The translations under genes and the position numbers were made by a program. A DNA stretch of 64,000 nt from Streptomyces griseus (GTDB taxonomy: Bacteria; Actinomycetota; Actinomycetes; Streptomycetales; Streptomycetaceae): assembly GCF_001715295.1 (NCBI RefSeq), contig NZ_MDKB01000002.1:1696313-1760312 (forward strand). Reading direction: 5' to 3'. The notes below the pieces were generated by a model. That model was given only the letters and a program-made list of their open reading frames with translations, did no database searches and was not told where the DNA came from. Below, in pieces: positions 62,097 to 64,000 of the stretch; the first letter of the stretch is position 1, and the number at the start of each line of letters is the position of its first letter.

Positions 62097-62881
62097 CCAG
62101 CGAGACCGGTAGTGCAGAAGAGCCTCGGACAGCAGCAGCAGCGGCGGCGGAACCGTCCACGGCGGCCGGACCGCCCGGGGGAACGGGTCGCTCCACGGTG
62201 TCGGACCCGCCCGCGGAGCCCGATCCGTCCGCGGAGCCCCTCCAGTACGACGACGGGTACGGCACCGGGATCGGGGTCGGCCCGCACCCCTTGCCCTGGC
62301 CAGAGGGGGAGCGCTACGACGCCGAACTGCTCGCCCTGGGCGACCGGCGCAACGTGGGCGATGCCTACCGGTACTGGACGCGTGAGGCGATCGTCGCCGA
62401 TCTCGACCTGCGACGGCACGACTTCCACGTGGCGGTGGAGAACTGGGGCCACGACTTCAACATCGGCTCGGTGGTGCGCACGGCCAATGCCTTCCTCGCC
62501 AAGGAGATCCACATCGTGGGCCGGCGGCGCTGGAACCGGCGGGGTGCCATGGTCACCGACCGCTACCAGCATGTGCGTCACCATGCCGAAACCGCCGACC
62601 TGACCGCCTGGGCGGCCGCCGAGGGGCTGCCGATCATCGGTATCGACAACCTCCCCGGCGCCGTGCCCCTCGAACGCACGGTTCTGCCCCGGCGGTGCGT
62701 GCTGCTCTTCGGTCAGGAAGGCCCGGGGCTGACGGAGGAAGCACGCCGGCACGTATCGGTCGTGTGTTCCATCGCACAGTTCGGATCGACGCGGTCGATC
62801 AACGCGGGAGCGGCGGCGGCCATCGCCATGCATGCCTGGGTCCAGCGGTACGCGGACATCCCGGAGCCGTCGAGCGGGTGA
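62093..62881 (+). CDS. SPOUT-family RNA 2'-O-methyltransferase
   Basis: A 262-residue TrmH/SpoU methyltransferase. Residues 1-70 are disordered; the SPOUT domain has motif 1 (FNIGSVVRTANAF, about 120-132), motif 2 (LLFGQEGPGL, about 203-212) and motif 3 (STRSINAGAAAAIAM, about 229-243). It methylates the ribose of a tRNA or rRNA nucleotide using SAM; the exact target is not evident. The GTG start overlaps the HTTM stop. Confidence 0.93.
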   Translation: MTSETGSAEEPRTAAAAAAEPSTAAGPPGGTGRSTVSDPPAEPDPSAEPLQYDDGYGTGIGVGPHPLPWPEGERYDAELLALGDRRNVGDAYRYWTREAIVADLDLRRHDFHVAVENWGHDFNIGSVVRTANAFLAKEIHIVGRRRWNRRGAMVTDRYQHVRHHAETADLTAWAAAEGLPIIGIDNLPGAVPLERTVLPRRCVLLFGQEGPGLTEEARRHVSVVCSIAQFGSTRSINAGAAAAIAMHAWVQRYADIPEPSSG

Positions 62882-62886
62882 GCGAT

Positions 62887-62920
62887 GTGAGCGGGGGAGC
62901 CGCTCGTCCCCCCCGCTCAC
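62887..62920. terminator. Bidirectional terminator, methyltransferase / paaN
   Basis: GTGAGCGGGGG and CCCCCGCTCAC form an 11-bp perfect stem between convergent genes. Confidence 0.8.
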
Positions 62921-62972
62921 CCGGTCGGCACGCATCCCCGCCGGGGGAGGGCACGGCGAGGCCTGACGGGCG

Positions 62973-64000
62973 TCAGGCCTGGCGGCGGACCTCCACCACA
63001 CGGAACCGGTTGGAGACGAACGCTCCGTCGCACAGCGCCGCATTGGCCGCCGGGTTGCCGCCCGAACCGTGGAAGTCGGAGAAGGCCGCCGTCTGGTTGA
63101 CGTACACCCCGCCGGTGAGGTTGAGCGAGAGCTGGGCCGATTCGTCGAAACAGACGTCCTCCACCGCGCGCTCCACCTCCGGGGACGTGGTGTACGCGCC
63201 CACCGTCATGGCGCCCTGTTCCCGGATGGTGCGGCGGAGCAGATCCAGTGCGGCGGTCGTCGACTCGACGGCGACAGCGAACGAGACCGGCCCGAAGCAC
63301 TCGGAGAGACAGGCCGACCCGCCGTCCGGATCGGTGCCGTCGAGTTTGATGAGCACCGGGGTGCGCACGACCGCCTCCGGGAAGTCGGGATGGGCCACCT
63401 GGCGGGACGGGAGAGCGACCTCGCCCAGCCCCGCGGCCTGGTCCAGGCGCGCCCGCACGTCCGGGTTCACCAGGGCGCCGAGCAGTCCGTTGGCGCGGGC
63501 GTCGTCGTCCAGGAGGCCGGTCATGGCCCCCGCGATGTCCGTGACCACGTCCTCGTAGGTCTTGTGGCCCGTGTCGGTCGGCACACCGTCCCGGGGGATG
63601 AGCAGGTTCTGCGGGGTGGTGCACATCTGACCGCTGTAGAGGGACAGCGAGAAGGCCAGGTTGGAGAGCATGCCGCGGTAGTCGTCGGTGGAGTCGATGA
63701 CGATCGTGTTGACGCCGGCCTTCTCCGTGTAGACCTGCGCCTGCCTGGCGTTGGCCTCCAGCCAGTCGCCGAAGGCGGTGGAACCCGTGTAATCGATGAT
63801 CTTGATCTCGGGGCGCAGGGCCAGGGTCTTGGCGATGCCTTCGCCGGGCCGTTCGGCGGCCAGTGCGACGAGATTGGGGTCGAAACCCGCCTCGGCCAGC
63901 ACTTCGCGGGCCAGCTGGACGGTGAGCGCGAGGGGCAGCACCGCCCGCGGGTGCGGCTTGACCAGGACCGGATTGCCGGTGGCCAGGGAGGCGAACAGGC
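62973..64000 (-). CDS. paaN: Phenylacetate degradation protein PaaN (aldehyde dehydrogenase), partial
   Basis: The 3' part (about 342 codons) of a PaaN-type aldehyde dehydrogenase; its start lies beyond the window end. Recognisable parts are ATGNPVLVKPHPRAVLPLALT, YTGSTAFGDWLE, the catalytic Cys segment YSGQMCTTPQNLLI and SECFGPVSFAV. PaaN is linked to ring-opening of the CoA-bound phenylacetate intermediate. It does not form an operon with paaABCDE, from which it is separated by the DUF5819-HTTM-methyltransferase set. Confidence 0.93.
   Translation of the reverse strand, partial: LFASLATGNPVLVKPHPRAVLPLALTVQLAREVLAEAGFDPNLVALAAERPGEGIAKTLALRPEIKIIDYTGSTAFGDWLEANARQAQVYTEKAGVNTIVIDSTDDYRGMLSNLAFSLSLYSGQMCTTPQNLLIPRDGVPTDTGHKTYEDVVTDIAGAMTGLLDDDARANGLLGALVNPDVRARLDQAAGLGEVALPSRQVAHPDFPEAVVRTPVLIKLDGTDPDGGSACLSECFGPVSFAVAVESTTAALDLLRRTIREQGAMTVGAYTTSPEVERAVEDVCFDESAQLSLNLTGGVYVNQTAAFSDFHGSGGNPAANAALCDGAFVSNRFRVVEVRRQA

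Overview
The window is high-GC actinobacterial DNA with the gene order, RBS style, GTG starts and start-stop overlaps typical of Streptomyces near the chromosome replication core. It opens in the last codons of gyrB, continues through gyrA, and carries several Streptomyces-conserved families (DUF3566, DLW-39, DUF6344, DUF5324, CrgA, class E sortases). No phage, plasmid, integrase, insertion sequence or CRISPR array is visible.

Layout: 0-7.8 kb is core (gyrB end, gyrA, DUF3566 membrane protein, tRNA-Ile, DUF6344, DLW-39, a Ser/Thr kinase with its HTH partner, tRNA-Ala). 7.8-14.3 kb is accessory: a TetR gene broken by an in-frame TAG beside an NmrA-type gene, then a beta-lactam cassette (LysR regulator with a serine beta-lactamase-like hydrolase, a PBP2a-like transpeptidase, and a lipoprotein class A beta-lactamase). 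14.4-35.6 kb is a biosynthetic gene cluster with its regulators. 35.8-62.9 kb returns to core genes: DUF5324, peptidyl-prolyl isomerase, rhomboid protease, CrgA, DUF881, an amidotransferase, two class E sortases, the pknB-pbpA-rodA-pstP-fhaB-fhaA operon, tRNA-Leu, DUF2252, a J-domain-like protein, a rhodanese, the paaABCDE operon, DUF5819-HTTM and an RNA methyltransferase. The window ends inside paaN.

The cluster is the main item of interest. It encodes a ketosynthase III, an MFS exporter, a fatty acyl-AMP ligase, a free-standing acyl carrier protein, two different diiron oxygenases (one R2-like, one AurF-like), a GMC flavin oxidase, an acyl-CoA dehydrogenase, an SGNH hydrolase, an SCP2-like protein, an E1/ThiF-like adenylating enzyme with no thioester cysteine, an unrecognised acyltransferase-like protein, a DUF4873 protein, a dienelactone hydrolase and a TetR repressor. 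There is no modular PKS or NRPS and no KS/KR elongation set. The set suggests that an acyl chain is loaded on the ACP, oxidised several times, joined to an amine or similar partner, and perhaps N-oxygenated; the product cannot be named from sequence. I do not recognise this combination as a characterised pathway.

Regulation is unusually legible. Three ACATACC-type half-sites overlap the fabH/MFS divergent promoter, and a related palindrome precedes the TetR gene. All three other regulators flanking the cluster (two AfsR/SARP-family proteins and a small sigma-factor-like protein) contain one rare TTA codon each, which points to bldA-dependent timing. Three short inverted-repeat (MITE-like) elements, a 45-bp minisatellite, a 15-bp coding tandem repeat and a cluster of DnaA-box sequences downstream of crgA are the other notable non-coding features.
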